Source of the DNA: Clostridiales bacterium
GTDB lineage: Bacteria > Bacillota > Clostridia > Saccharofermentanales > Saccharofermentanaceae
Direction: 5' to 3'
Assembly: GCA_017529925.1 (NCBI GenBank)
Contig: JAFXMZ010000028.1
Location: 119,408-183,407, forward strand
DNA length: 64,000 nt
In this document: positions 42,855-50,607 of the stretch, one piece after another
Numbering within the stretch: position 1 is the first letter of the stretch
How the letters are laid out: every line of letters begins with the position of its first letter
Notes under the pieces: model-generated
What the model was told of the DNA's origin: nothing
The model's input: only the letters and a program-made list of their open reading frames with translations
The model's database searches: none
Made by a program: the position numbers and the translations under genes

Positions 42855-43424
42855 TCAGGAAACGGGATATCCGAGATCTTCGAGGACATTATTGATATTA
42901 TCCTTGGTCCTGTCCTTAAGCCTATCGGTAAAGATACTGAAGACCATGTTGTCAGAGTAATAGATCCCACCGTATCTCGTCCATTTGTCTTTTTTCTCAT
43001 CATATTCCCCGTTATAGAAGACATAACCTGCATCATCCGTATAATCGGCATCAAGATCACCTTCGAAGTTACCGCTCTTCTTTACATCCTTATACTCATC
43101 GTAATAAAGATCAAACATATCACGTGCATCATCTTCATCATCGTAATAATAGTACATGACATAAACACTACGGTTTTCTGCGTAAAAATAGGTGTAATCC
43201 TTACTTTCTTCACTATTGATATCACTCTTTTTAAAATCGTTTTCCTTAAGGACGTCAATGATATCTTTTGCAGAATACTCATCGATCTCGAGTTCTTCCT
43301 CTTCCTCATCTTCATCCTTATCCTTACGGGACTTCCCGCCCGAGCAGGCAAACAGCGAAAGCGCCATTGCGAATATAAGGACTGATGTTCCCGCCTTCTT
43401 TATCATCTCTTTTGTGGTCTTCAT
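42855..43424 (-). CDS. Acidic lipoprotein of unknown function
   Basis: 189 residues. Type II signal peptide with lipobox LFAC (Cys27), so it is likely anchored to the outer face of the membrane. After the Cys comes a charged KDKDEDEEEEE stretch, then a tyrosine- and aspartate-rich domain (YYYYDDEDD). No family recognised. AGGAGGG lies before the ATG. It is flanked by terminators and appears monocistronic, lodged between fba and pyrH. Confidence 0.8.
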   Translation of the reverse strand: MKTTKEMIKKAGTSVLIFAMALSLFACSGGKSRKDKDEDEEEEELEIDEYSAKDIIDVLKENDFKKSDINSEESKDYTYFYAENRSVYVMYYYYDDEDDARDMFDLYYDEYKDVKKSGNFEGDLDADYTDDAGYVFYNGEYDEKKDKWTRYGGIYYSDNMVFSIFTDRLKDRTKDNINNVLEDLGYPVS

Positions 43425-43556
43425 ATTAGAACCCTCCTTTTATGTTTTATACCCATATGACACACCGTTTTACCGTCAGGTTCATATAATTCTCTTTTTT
43501 TCAAAAAAAATTTTTGGGACCACTATAAACGGGATATCACTCTTTTCGATGGGAGC

Positions 43557-43589
43557 AAAAAAAGACTGCCCCGTTGAAGGAGCAGTCTT
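43557..43589 (-). terminator. Terminator of fba
   Basis: 11-bp stem with one G-T pair (43562-43589) and a 6-nt loop, followed on the minus strand by seven T (43557-43563). It lies 25 bp after the aldolase stop. Confidence 0.88.
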
Positions 43590-43614
43590 GATTATCATCA
43601 GATTAAAACTGAGA

Positions 43615-44583
43615 TCAGATCTTGTGGTCGGAACCGAGAACGTTAACGATCTTGTGAGCAACCATGTCCTTAACAGCCTGACGAGCGGGCTTGAGATACT
43701 GACGGGGATCGAAGTGATCGGGATGCTCAGCGAAGTACTTACGGATGTTACCTGTCATAGCAAGACGGATATCGGAGTCGATGTTGATCTTGCAGACTGC
43801 GAGCTTAGCTGCCTGACGGAGCTGCTCCTCAGGGATACCTACTGCATCAGGCATATTTCCGCCATACTGGTTGACCATCTTAACGAACTCCTGAGGTACA
43901 GAAGAAGAACCGTGGAGAACGATAGGGAATCCGGGAAGTCTCTTGATGCACTCCTCGAGAACGTCGAAACGGAGGGGCGGAGGTACGAGGATACCGTCTG
44001 CATTTCTTGTGCACTGAGCAGCCGTGAACTTGTAAGCGCCGTGGGAAGTACCGATAGCAATAGCGAGTGAGTCACAACCTGTTCTGTCAACGAACTCCTC
44101 AACTTCCTCAGGACGTGTATAAGCTTCCTTACCGGACTCAACTACGACCTCATCCTCTATGCCTGCGAGAGTACCGAGCTCAGCCTCAACAACAACACCG
44201 TGTGCATGAGCATACTCAACGACCTGCTTTGTAAGAGCGATATTATCCTCAAAAGACTTGGAGGAAGCGTCGATCATGACAGATGTGAAACCGCCGTCGA
44301 TGCAGGACTTACAGAGCTCAAAAGTATCACCATGGTCAAGGTGAAGAGCGATCGGGATCTGAGGATTCTCTATAACTGCAGCCTCAACGAGCTTAACGAG
44401 ATATGTATGATTTGCATATGCTCTTGCGCCCTTTGAAACCTGAAGGATTACAGGGCTCTCAAGCTCTCCTGCAGCTTCTGTGATTCCCTGAACGATCTCC
44501 ATGTTGTTTACGTTGAAAGCACCGATTGCATAACCGCCGTCATATGCCTTCTTGAACATTTCAGTTGTTGTAACTAATGGCAT
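43615..44583 (-). CDS. fba: Class II fructose-bisphosphate aldolase
   Basis: 322 residues. Zinc-dependent aldolase of glycolysis and gluconeogenesis. Motifs: GAFNVNNME, LHLDHGDTFE (zinc His), VEAELGTLAG, AIGTSHGAYKF and LHGSSSVP. AAGGAG precedes the ATG. It is a single-gene unit with terminators on both sides, inserted between tsf and the pyrH run. Confidence 0.97.
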   Translation of the reverse strand: MPLVTTTEMFKKAYDGGYAIGAFNVNNMEIVQGITEAAGELESPVILQVSKGARAYANHTYLVKLVEAAVIENPQIPIALHLDHGDTFELCKSCIDGGFTSVMIDASSKSFEDNIALTKQVVEYAHAHGVVVEAELGTLAGIEDEVVVESGKEAYTRPEEVEEFVDRTGCDSLAIAIGTSHGAYKFTAAQCTRNADGILVPPPLRFDVLEECIKRLPGFPIVLHGSSSVPQEFVKMVNQYGGNMPDAVGIPEEQLRQAAKLAVCKINIDSDIRLAMTGNIRKYFAEHPDHFDPRQYLKPARQAVKDMVAHKIVNVLGSDHKI

Positions 44584-44756
44584 GTTACTGGTCTCCTTAT
44601 GTATAAGAATTTTAAATTTGGATGTACCAAACCATATCTATAATACTTTTTTTCGGTAAATAATTAAATAACATATTAATTGATATTTCTGTTTTTTTGA
44701 AAGAATTTTAAGAATAATCGCTCATTTGAACTGACTGCCTTTAAAATGATTATCAT

Positions 44757-44792
44757 ATCAAAATAACGGACTGCCCTGAGGCAGTCCGTTAT
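44757..44792 (-). terminator. Terminator of rpsB-tsf
   Basis: 13-bp perfect stem (44763-44792) with a 4-nt loop CTGA. The following T-rich stretch on the minus strand is short (TTTTGATAT). It lies 29 bp after the tsf stop. Confidence 0.8.
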
Positions 44793-44820
44793 CTATCAGT
44801 ATTGTTTTTACTTTACCGGA

Positions 44821-45759
44821 TCAGAGTCCTGCCTGCTTCATAACCTCAGCGGCAAAATCGTCTTCCTTCTTCTCGATACCCTCACCGAGCTTGTAGTTAG
44901 TGAACCTTACTACAGAGATCTCTGTGCCGAGATCCTTTGAAGCGGAAGCGATATACTGAGCAACAGTCTTCTCATCGTCCTTAACGAACTCCTGATCCTC
45001 GAGAACGTTGATCTTATAGAAGTTCTTGATCTGACCGGGAACGATCCTGTCAGCGATGATCTTCTCGGGCTTGCCCTCTTCAAGAGCCTTATTCGTGATG
45101 ATGGCAACTTCCTTATCGATCTCTTCCTGAGGAACGTCAGCCTGAGCAACCCATGTAGGATTGGAAGCTGCGATCTGCATTCCGATATCCTTAGCAAAAG
45201 CCTTGAAAGCATCAGATGTGATAACAGACTCATCAGCAACTGCAAACTCAACGAGAACGCCTACCTTACCACCGGCGTGGATGTAGGAAGCAACTGCACC
45301 GTTAGCGGAAACCTCGTACTGAGCGAACCTTCTGACAGAAACATTCTCAGAGATGTCTGCGATAGCTTCCTTCGTGAAGACCTCAACAGTCTTGGAAGCA
45401 TCATTGTAAAGAGCAGAAGCCTTAAGCGCATCGATATCAGCGGGCTTTGTAGCCATGATCTGAGCTCCGATAGCATTAACAAAGTTCTTGAACTTATCTG
45501 TGTTAGCAGCGAAGTCAGTCTCAACGTTAACCTCAACGAGGCATCCGGACTTACCGTCATCAGCGATAACGGAAGCAACTGCACCCTCTGCAGCTACTCT
45601 TGTAGACTTCTTCTCAGCCTTAGCCATGCCCTTCTCACGAAGCCATGCCTTAGCCTTCTCGATATCTCCGTCAGACTCTGTAAGAGCCTTCTTGCAATCC
45701 ATGATTCCGCAATCGGTCAGTTCGCGGAGTTCTTTAACCTGCTGTGCTGTAATAGCCAT
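44821..45759 (-). CDS. tsf: Translation elongation factor Ts
   Basis: 312 residues. Guanine nucleotide exchange factor for EF-Tu. N-terminal UBA-like domain with VKELRELTDCGIMDCKKAL in two blocks, then ETDFAANTD and two core domains. GGAGG precedes the ATG. It lies 54 bp after rpsB in the universal order. Confidence 0.98.
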   Translation of the reverse strand: MAITAQQVKELRELTDCGIMDCKKALTESDGDIEKAKAWLREKGMAKAEKKSTRVAAEGAVASVIADDGKSGCLVEVNVETDFAANTDKFKNFVNAIGAQIMATKPADIDALKASALYNDASKTVEVFTKEAIADISENVSVRRFAQYEVSANGAVASYIHAGGKVGVLVEFAVADESVITSDAFKAFAKDIGMQIAASNPTWVAQADVPQEEIDKEVAIITNKALEEGKPEKIIADRIVPGQIKNFYKINVLEDQEFVKDDEKTVAQYIASASKDLGTEISVVRFTNYKLGEGIEKKEDDFAAEVMKQAGL

Positions 45760-45813
45760 ATATTATTCCTCCGTATTCGTAATATCAGTTTTTATCTAAA
45801 CAGATCAGATAGA

Positions 45814-46614
45814 TCAAGCTTCCTCGGAAGCTTCTTCCTCAGCTGCAACGACTTCCTCGATGGACTCGGGCTCAGCTGCGGACTCCTCTGCAGCCTCAGC
45901 TGTCATCTCCTCAGCTACACCTGCATCAAAAGACTCGCCCTGGTTAGCCTCGATGACTGCATCAGCCATCTTGCCTGCGATGAGCTTAACAGCTCTGATA
46001 GCGTCGTCGTTACCGGGGATAACATAATCGACCTCATCAGGATCGCAGTTTGTATCAACGATAGCAACGATCGGGATGTTGAGCCTTCTTGCCTCAGCTA
46101 CAGCGAGGTGCTCCTTCTTTGTATCAACGACAAAGAGAGCTGCAGGAAGCTTGTTCATTCCAACGATACCGCCAAGGTTCTTGTCGAGCTTCTCCATCTC
46201 GAGCTTGAGCTTAGCAACTTCCTTCTTGGGAAGAACATCAAATGTTCCGTCAGACTCCATAGAGCGGAGCTCGAGAAGTCTGGATACTCTTGTCTTGATC
46301 GTCTTGAAGTTTGTGAGAGTACCGCCGAGCCAACGGTTGTTAACATAGAACTGTCCGCATCTCTCAGCCTCTTCCTTGATGGAATCCTGAGCCTGCTTCT
46401 TTGTACCTACAAAAAGGATATCGCCCTTCTCGGCAAGTTCCTTCATTGCAGTGTAGGCCTCTTCAACCTTCTTTACTGTCTTCTGGAGATCGATGATGTG
46501 GATCGTGTTACGCTCTGTGAAGATGTATTCCTTCATCTTAGGGTTCCATCTTCTGGTCTGATGTCCGAAGTGAACACCTGCTTCCAAGAGCTGCTTCATT
46601 AAAATTACAGGCAT
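45814..46614 (-). CDS. rpsB: 30S ribosomal protein S2
   Basis: 266 residues from ATG 46614, chosen because GGAGG lies upstream and the protein begins at the conserved [18 protein letters not shown] block; an in-frame codon 19 residues earlier has no ribosome binding site. Also visible: [20 protein letters not shown]-like [11 protein letters not shown] and [18 protein letters not shown] Glu/Ala-rich C-terminal tail of about 50 residues follows the core. Confidence 0.97.
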   Translation of the reverse strand: MPVILMKQLLEAGVHFGHQTRRWNPKMKEYIFTERNTIHIIDLQKTVKKVEEAYTAMKELAEKGDILFVGTKKQAQDSIKEEAERCGQFYVNNRWLGGTLTNFKTIKTRVSRLLELRSMESDGTFDVLPKKEVAKLKLEMEKLDKNLGGIVGMNKLPAALFVVDTKKEHLAVAEARRLNIPIVAIVDTNCDPDEVDYVIPGNDDAIRAVKLIAGKMADAVIEANQGESFDAGVAEEMTAEAAEESAAEPESIEEVVAAEEEASEEA

Positions 46615-46673
46615 AAAAAAATTCCTCCTTGTTTTTACTTCTGCGATGCTCATGTCCGGCTTTCCGGGCACAC

Positions 46674-46696
46674 AAAAAGATGCACCGCATGTTTTT
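46674..46696. promoter_or_regulatory. Symmetric hairpin in the rpsB leader
   Basis: AAAAA-g-ATGC-acc-GCAT-g-TTTTT between the rpsB promoter and start. The stem with flanking T-run could be a weak attenuator. Ribosomal protein S2 leaders exist in several phyla, but I cannot match a specific one here. Confidence 0.3.
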
Positions 46697-46707
46697 TATG
46701 CCCGAAT

Positions 46708-46736
46708 ATAATAACAAATGCTTATTAATAGCGCAA
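46708..46736 (-). promoter_or_regulatory. Promoter of rpsB-tsf
   Basis: TTGCGC (46731-46736) and TATTAT (46708-46713) on the minus strand with a 17-bp spacer, about 95 bp before the rpsB start. Confidence 0.6.
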
Positions 46737-46796
46737 GCACTAAATTCCCGTCTATGTTTCTGCTTAGTATTTGCCGCGCCCCACAGAGATCACAAT

Positions 46797-46908
46797 GGAC
46801 TTAATTCTAGACTTAATTGCACTCAATTGAGTTCGAAATTAAGTCCAATTGCCAAAACGGACTCAATTTTGAACTCACAAGCACTCAATTGAGTCCATTT
46901 TTGAGTCC
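46797..46908. repeat. Cluster of ACT(T/C)AATT repeats with two ACTCAATTGAGT palindromes
   Basis: Within 112 bp the motif GACT(T/C)AATT or its complement occurs at 46797-46806, 46809-46818, 46837-46846 (inverted) and 46859-46868. The perfect 12-bp palindrome ACTCAATTGAGT occurs twice (46821-46832 and 46883-46894), each preceded by GC. Partial copies lie at 46871-46876 and 46901-46908. The stretch is noncoding, between the rpsB promoter and the nuclease-like gene on the plus strand. It looks like an array of binding sites or a remnant repeat element. Confidence 0.75.
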
Positions 46909-46987
46909 ATTCTCGTCCGCCAGCCAAATAATCAAATTATATTTACTTTGTCGGTAATTGTCGGAAGTTTTTTTCGATATAACGATT

Positions 46988-46993
46988 TATAAT
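46988..46993 (+). promoter_or_regulatory. -10 box 6 nt before the start codon (possible leaderless transcript)
   Basis: Perfect TATAAT, then GGACAC, then ATG at 47000. Transcription would begin at or next to the start codon. No Shine-Dalgarno sequence of normal strength is present. Confidence 0.45.
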
Positions 46994-46999
46994 GGACAC

Positions 47000-47773
47000 A
47001 TGAAAGGTCAAACGCTTCCAAAAGTATATATGCAAGCCAAGTACAGGTACCTGTCGACAGCATTTAACAAATTGCCGTCGATTACAGTCAATGCTGTAAA
47101 AGGTACTCTCTTTTACCGGGTAAATGACCACGGAAACATCCACAGGTTTTATGCCTCATCGCACAATGGCCGTCACTATGAGGCCCTCTACAGACTTTCA
47201 CGTCAACTGAACGATGAAATGAAAAAGCTTGCACAAGAGTACCACCAGGCATACGGAGGCTACCTCAAAGTAGATTCAGCCTCTTTAGAGTTCACTGACC
47301 TGACCTGCCCCAAATACGATGACAGTTTTTGGAAGAATGCCGACTGCTCAGGCGCAGGATATACCAACGAGAATCAATATATATTCAATGGGATCAACTA
47401 CCGTTCCCGTGCTGAGATGATGATCGCGCAGATACTGACAGATATGGGGCTGAAGTTTAAATACGAAGTCAGGATAACTGCCAACGGACATGATCACTCT
47501 GTGGATTTTGCCGTATATCTACCCGAGTTCAAGTGCTGTTTCTTCATTGAGTATCTCGGCATGCTGGACGACGACAAGTATGCGAGCGACACAGGATACA
47601 AGCTCCGTGATTACTTCACGGAAGGGATCTACCCTAACAAGAATCTCATCCTCCTGTGCGGCAACAAAAACGAACTGCCGTCAGCTGATATAGTACGCAA
47701 TTCGATCCATTCAATGATACAATCGATAACATTAATGTTTACTTATAACAAGATCACCGTCAGTGATCGGTAA
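47000..47773 (+). CDS. Orphan protein with a PD-(D/E)XK nuclease-like domain
   Basis: 257 residues from ATG 47000. An in-frame TTG at 46958 exists but has no ribosome binding site either. The N-terminal half is basic and unassigned. The C-terminal half has the order Glu in YRSRAEMMIAQIL, Asp in HSVDFAVYLP and Glu in FIEYLGM, followed by a conserved Tyr helix, as in small Vsr/DUF559-like or TnsA-like endonuclease folds. The catalytic lysine of the classical motif is not obvious, so activity is uncertain. It is next to the ACTCAATTGAGT repeat cluster and 14 bp before the M20 peptidase gene on the same strand. No methylase or helicase partner is in the window. Confidence 0.6.
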   Translation: MKGQTLPKVYMQAKYRYLSTAFNKLPSITVNAVKGTLFYRVNDHGNIHRFYASSHNGRHYEALYRLSRQLNDEMKKLAQEYHQAYGGYLKVDSASLEFTDLTCPKYDDSFWKNADCSGAGYTNENQYIFNGINYRSRAEMMIAQILTDMGLKFKYEVRITANGHDHSVDFAVYLPEFKCCFFIEYLGMLDDDKYASDTGYKLRDYFTEGIYPNKNLILLCGNKNELPSADIVRNSIHSMIQSITLMFTYNKITVSDR

Positions 47774-47787
47774 GGAGCTTAGACCAT

Positions 47788-49092
47788 ATGAAGCTGAATC
47801 AGGAACAGATGCAATTTCTTAAGTCACTTATAGCGATCAGGAGCGTTAGCGGGACACCGGAAGAAACAGACGGAAGGCCCGGCACACCCTACGGCTCAGC
47901 GCCGCGCGCGGCTCTAAGCTTTTTCCTTGATAACGCATCGAAAAGCGGCTTTTCCACCGGAGTCCTCGACAACCGCGTCGGATGGTGTGAGATCGGAGAA
48001 GGAGAAAGGCTCATAGGCATCATCTGCCACCTGGACGTTGTCCCTGCCGGAGAAGGCTGGGATACGGATCCTTTCACACTGACAGAAAAGGACGGTCTTC
48101 TCATCGGAAGAGGCGTAGTTGACGATAAAGGTCCTGCTGCCGCATCTTTCTTTGCCATGCAGTCGATCCTTGAAGACGGGATCCCCGAAGGATACAGGAT
48201 CAGGCTGATACTTGGAACCGATGAGGAAAGGACATGTTCCTGCGTTGAATACTATGATCAGAACGGCGAGATCCCGGATATCGCTATAACTCCCGATGCC
48301 GAATTCCCTGCCATCTATGCGGAAAAAGGCATCCTTCATGTGAAGATATCTGATACCCGTCCCTTACAGACGGACATAAGCATCACATCAGGTAATGCCG
48401 CAAATATGGTCGCGCCTTCTGCAACAGTTACATCCGGCGACGGGACAGAGTTGTTCACAGTAAGAGGCAGGACGGCGCATGCTTCAAGGCCTGAACTTGG
48501 CATCAATGCTATAGACCTCCTCCCGTCCGCGCTGAAAGATAACGGTTTGGACGCAGAGATACCTTTGGTCGATTTTATCAGTAACTACGATAAAGACTCG
48601 CTTACTGATACGGAAGATGAGTCAGGAAGTCTTACTTCAAACCACGGAATACTCAGGATAAACGGCAGTGAACAATACCTCGTTACGGATATCAGATATC
48701 CCGTTACAGCTTCATTCGATGATATCATCGCGAATATGAAGGAACAGGCAGACCGTTACGGGTTAAAAGTTGAGATCGACAGCCATATGCCCCCGCTTTA
48801 CAAGCCTAAGGACTCAGATGTCATAAAGAAGCTCACGACTATCTGGAACAGACATATGAGCGGATTTGACGGGTTCAAAGAGGAATATCGCGGGATCTAC
48901 TCTCAGCCCGGGACAATGGGCGGAGGAACTTACGCCCGCCATATCAGGAATACAGTGGCATTCGGTCCAAGAGCCCCCTGGAGCGAAGACATGTGCCATC
49001 AGGCAAATGAGCGGATGTCCCTAAGAGACTTTGAAGAACTCGTCGATACGATAAAGGACGCTGTCCTCGAACTCGGAAAACCTGAAGCTTAA
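47788..49092 (+). CDS. M20-family metallopeptidase (dipeptidase/PepV-like)
   Basis: 434 residues. Zinc ligands are seen in ICHLDVVPAG (His), GRGVVDDKGP (bridging Asp) and GTDEERTCS (catalytic Glu pair); a dimerisation lid follows, with RGRTAHASRPELG at its end. It likely hydrolyses dipeptides or small acylated peptides in the cytoplasm. AAGGAG precedes the ATG, which lies 14 bp after the nuclease-like gene, so the two are probably co-transcribed. Confidence 0.88.
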   Translation: MKLNQEQMQFLKSLIAIRSVSGTPEETDGRPGTPYGSAPRAALSFFLDNASKSGFSTGVLDNRVGWCEIGEGERLIGIICHLDVVPAGEGWDTDPFTLTEKDGLLIGRGVVDDKGPAAASFFAMQSILEDGIPEGYRIRLILGTDEERTCSCVEYYDQNGEIPDIAITPDAEFPAIYAEKGILHVKISDTRPLQTDISITSGNAANMVAPSATVTSGDGTELFTVRGRTAHASRPELGINAIDLLPSALKDNGLDAEIPLVDFISNYDKDSLTDTEDESGSLTSNHGILRINGSEQYLVTDIRYPVTASFDDIIANMKEQADRYGLKVEIDSHMPPLYKPKDSDVIKKLTTIWNRHMSGFDGFKEEYRGIYSQPGTMGGGTYARHIRNTVAFGPRAPWSEDMCHQANERMSLRDFEELVDTIKDAVLELGKPEA

Positions 49093-49107
49093 GGCTAACA
49101 GCTGATA

Positions 49108-50469
49108 TCAGATAAATCTCCTGATAGTTACGACGCTGCCCATAGGATAGGCTGTTGTAATGACGCCGTGCCTGGAATCGGATGCATGGATACATGTCCC
49201 GTTGCCGATATAGATACTGACGTGATCGATATATCCGTCACCGTTATAGTCATGGCACATTACATCGCCGCAGGTGATACTCTCGGCGGAGACCGGAGTT
49301 CCCATCCCTGCTATCTCGGCAGCATTATGAGGCAGGCTTATCCCGTAGTAGTTTGCGAATACGTACATTACGAGACCTGAACAGTCAAACCCGGAAGGGC
49401 TGCTGCATGCATACTTATAAGGAACTCCTACAAACTGCAGACAGTAACTTGCAAAATCCGAAAACTCGCCCGCAGGTGCCGGCTCAGGTGTTGTATTCTC
49501 AGAAGGCTCTGTTCCGGCGGGCTGCTGCTCGGGAGTATTCTCCGGTGATCCTTCAGGAGTGGACGAAGGCTCATCTGCTCCTCCGCCATTATCCGCAGGC
49601 TGGTCATTATTCCCGGCAGGTTCGGCAGGCTGTTCCGTCGGCTGAGCAGCATTCGGATCTTCGCTCGTGCAGAGATCAGCCTTTACATAATTGCCATTTG
49701 CCGTCTTATACCATCCGTTATCTGTCTTCGCGACAACATTGATCTTCTCTCCGATAAGAAGGACCTTGGCAACGGGATTATCTATACCAGGACCCTTCCT
49801 GACATTGAGCTCGCAGGATGAATAGAGAGTTGCATAGTATTCATGTTCACCCACAGCCTGTTTCGGAACGGGAGTAGGAGAAGGCGTAGGAGTCGGTGTG
49901 GGAGTAGCCTTTGCTCTCTCCTCCTCTCCCTCTTTTTCCCTGTCATATTCCTCAAAGACATCACCGTCATTCGACAGAAGCGAAGAAAGGATATAACCTG
50001 TCGATCCGTCCTCGAGCTTTATCTTGGACCATTCGGCACCATAGGATATCCTTACGACCTCCGTACCGAAATTAGTCTCATGCGTTATTTCTGATGTAAC
50101 AGACGGCTCTGATCTTACGTTCGCAACATCTGCACTTATCCTGTATCTTGTTCCGTCATGATCGAAAAGCGCCTCATCCACGAGTTCCTCGCCCTTCGCA
50201 TCTCCTTTTACGCTGAAAGTATTCTCGCTGACGCCCCGTGCATCCTTCTTAAGGACTGCATTGTCTTTTCCGGACGGAGCGGGAACATCAGGAACGGAAC
50301 TGTTATCGGGTATCTCAACTGCATGAAGATCGGCAGCGGTAAACGTGTTTTCCTTACATTGGAGATAGATATCATCAGCCGCCCCGACATTGGCATAAGA
50401 AAATGTGGAGACCGTGATCGCGGCTCCCATGAACAGAGAAAGAGAGGTTGTGATCGCTTTTCTTTTCAT
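49108..50469 (-). CDS. Secreted NlpC/P60 endopeptidase with SH3 domains
   Basis: 453 residues. Signal peptide MKRKAITTSLSLFMGAA, first SH3-like domain (about 118-170, NVRSEPSVTSEI), TP linker, second SH3-like domain (LNVRKGPGIDNPV), a long Pro/Glu/Asn linker and a C-terminal NlpC/P60 domain with Cys in FDCSGLVMYVF, His in DHVSIYIG and a further His in CIHASDS. It probably cleaves peptidoglycan stem peptides during growth or separation. The start at 50469 lacks a Shine-Dalgarno sequence but has TATAAT exactly 6 nt upstream. Confidence 0.9.
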   Translation of the reverse strand: MKRKAITTSLSLFMGAAITVSTFSYANVGAADDIYLQCKENTFTAADLHAVEIPDNSSVPDVPAPSGKDNAVLKKDARGVSENTFSVKGDAKGEELVDEALFDHDGTRYRISADVANVRSEPSVTSEITHETNFGTEVVRISYGAEWSKIKLEDGSTGYILSSLLSNDGDVFEEYDREKEGEEERAKATPTPTPTPSPTPVPKQAVGEHEYYATLYSSCELNVRKGPGIDNPVAKVLLIGEKINVVAKTDNGWYKTANGNYVKADLCTSEDPNAAQPTEQPAEPAGNNDQPADNGGGADEPSSTPEGSPENTPEQQPAGTEPSENTTPEPAPAGEFSDFASYCLQFVGVPYKYACSSPSGFDCSGLVMYVFANYYGISLPHNAAEIAGMGTPVSAESITCGDVMCHDYNGDGYIDHVSIYIGNGTCIHASDSRHGVITTAYPMGSVVTIRRFI

Positions 50470-50475
50470 GGTTTC

Positions 50476-50481
50476 ATTATA
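50476..50481 (-). promoter_or_regulatory. -10 box 6 nt before the NlpC/P60 start codon
   Basis: Perfect TATAAT on the minus strand, then GAAACC, then ATG at 50469. This is the same spacing as at 46988-47000. Confidence 0.45.
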
Positions 50482-50551
50482 CTTGTAAAAATAGTCAAAA
50501 TCAGGCAAAACATAGGCACAGAGCCATTTTGTAACGAGGAAGTAACATAAA

Positions 50552-50579
50552 GAGGGCCGTCCCGGACGGGACAGCCCTC
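50552..50579. terminator. Terminator of the DUF4214 gene
   Basis: GAGGGC and GTCCCG arms pair with CGGGAC and GCCCTC across a 2-nt loop, with one internal mismatch. On the minus strand it is followed by TTTATG. The stem is symmetric, but the NlpC gene points away, so it serves the DUF4214 gene ending at 50608. Confidence 0.75.
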
Positions 50580-50607
50580 GCTTTAGTCATCAGCCTGATA
50601 AGATATG

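Noticed and set aside
45277..46602. Long open frame on the plus strand opposite rpsB and tsf (441 codons)
   Set aside because: It is the antisense of two highly conserved genes and has no ribosome binding site or recognisable domain. Codon bias of the real genes leaves the opposite frame open.
46672..46740. tRNA-like or riboswitch-like fold upstream of rpsB
   Set aside because: I could see only a short symmetric hairpin and no cloverleaf or known riboswitch core.
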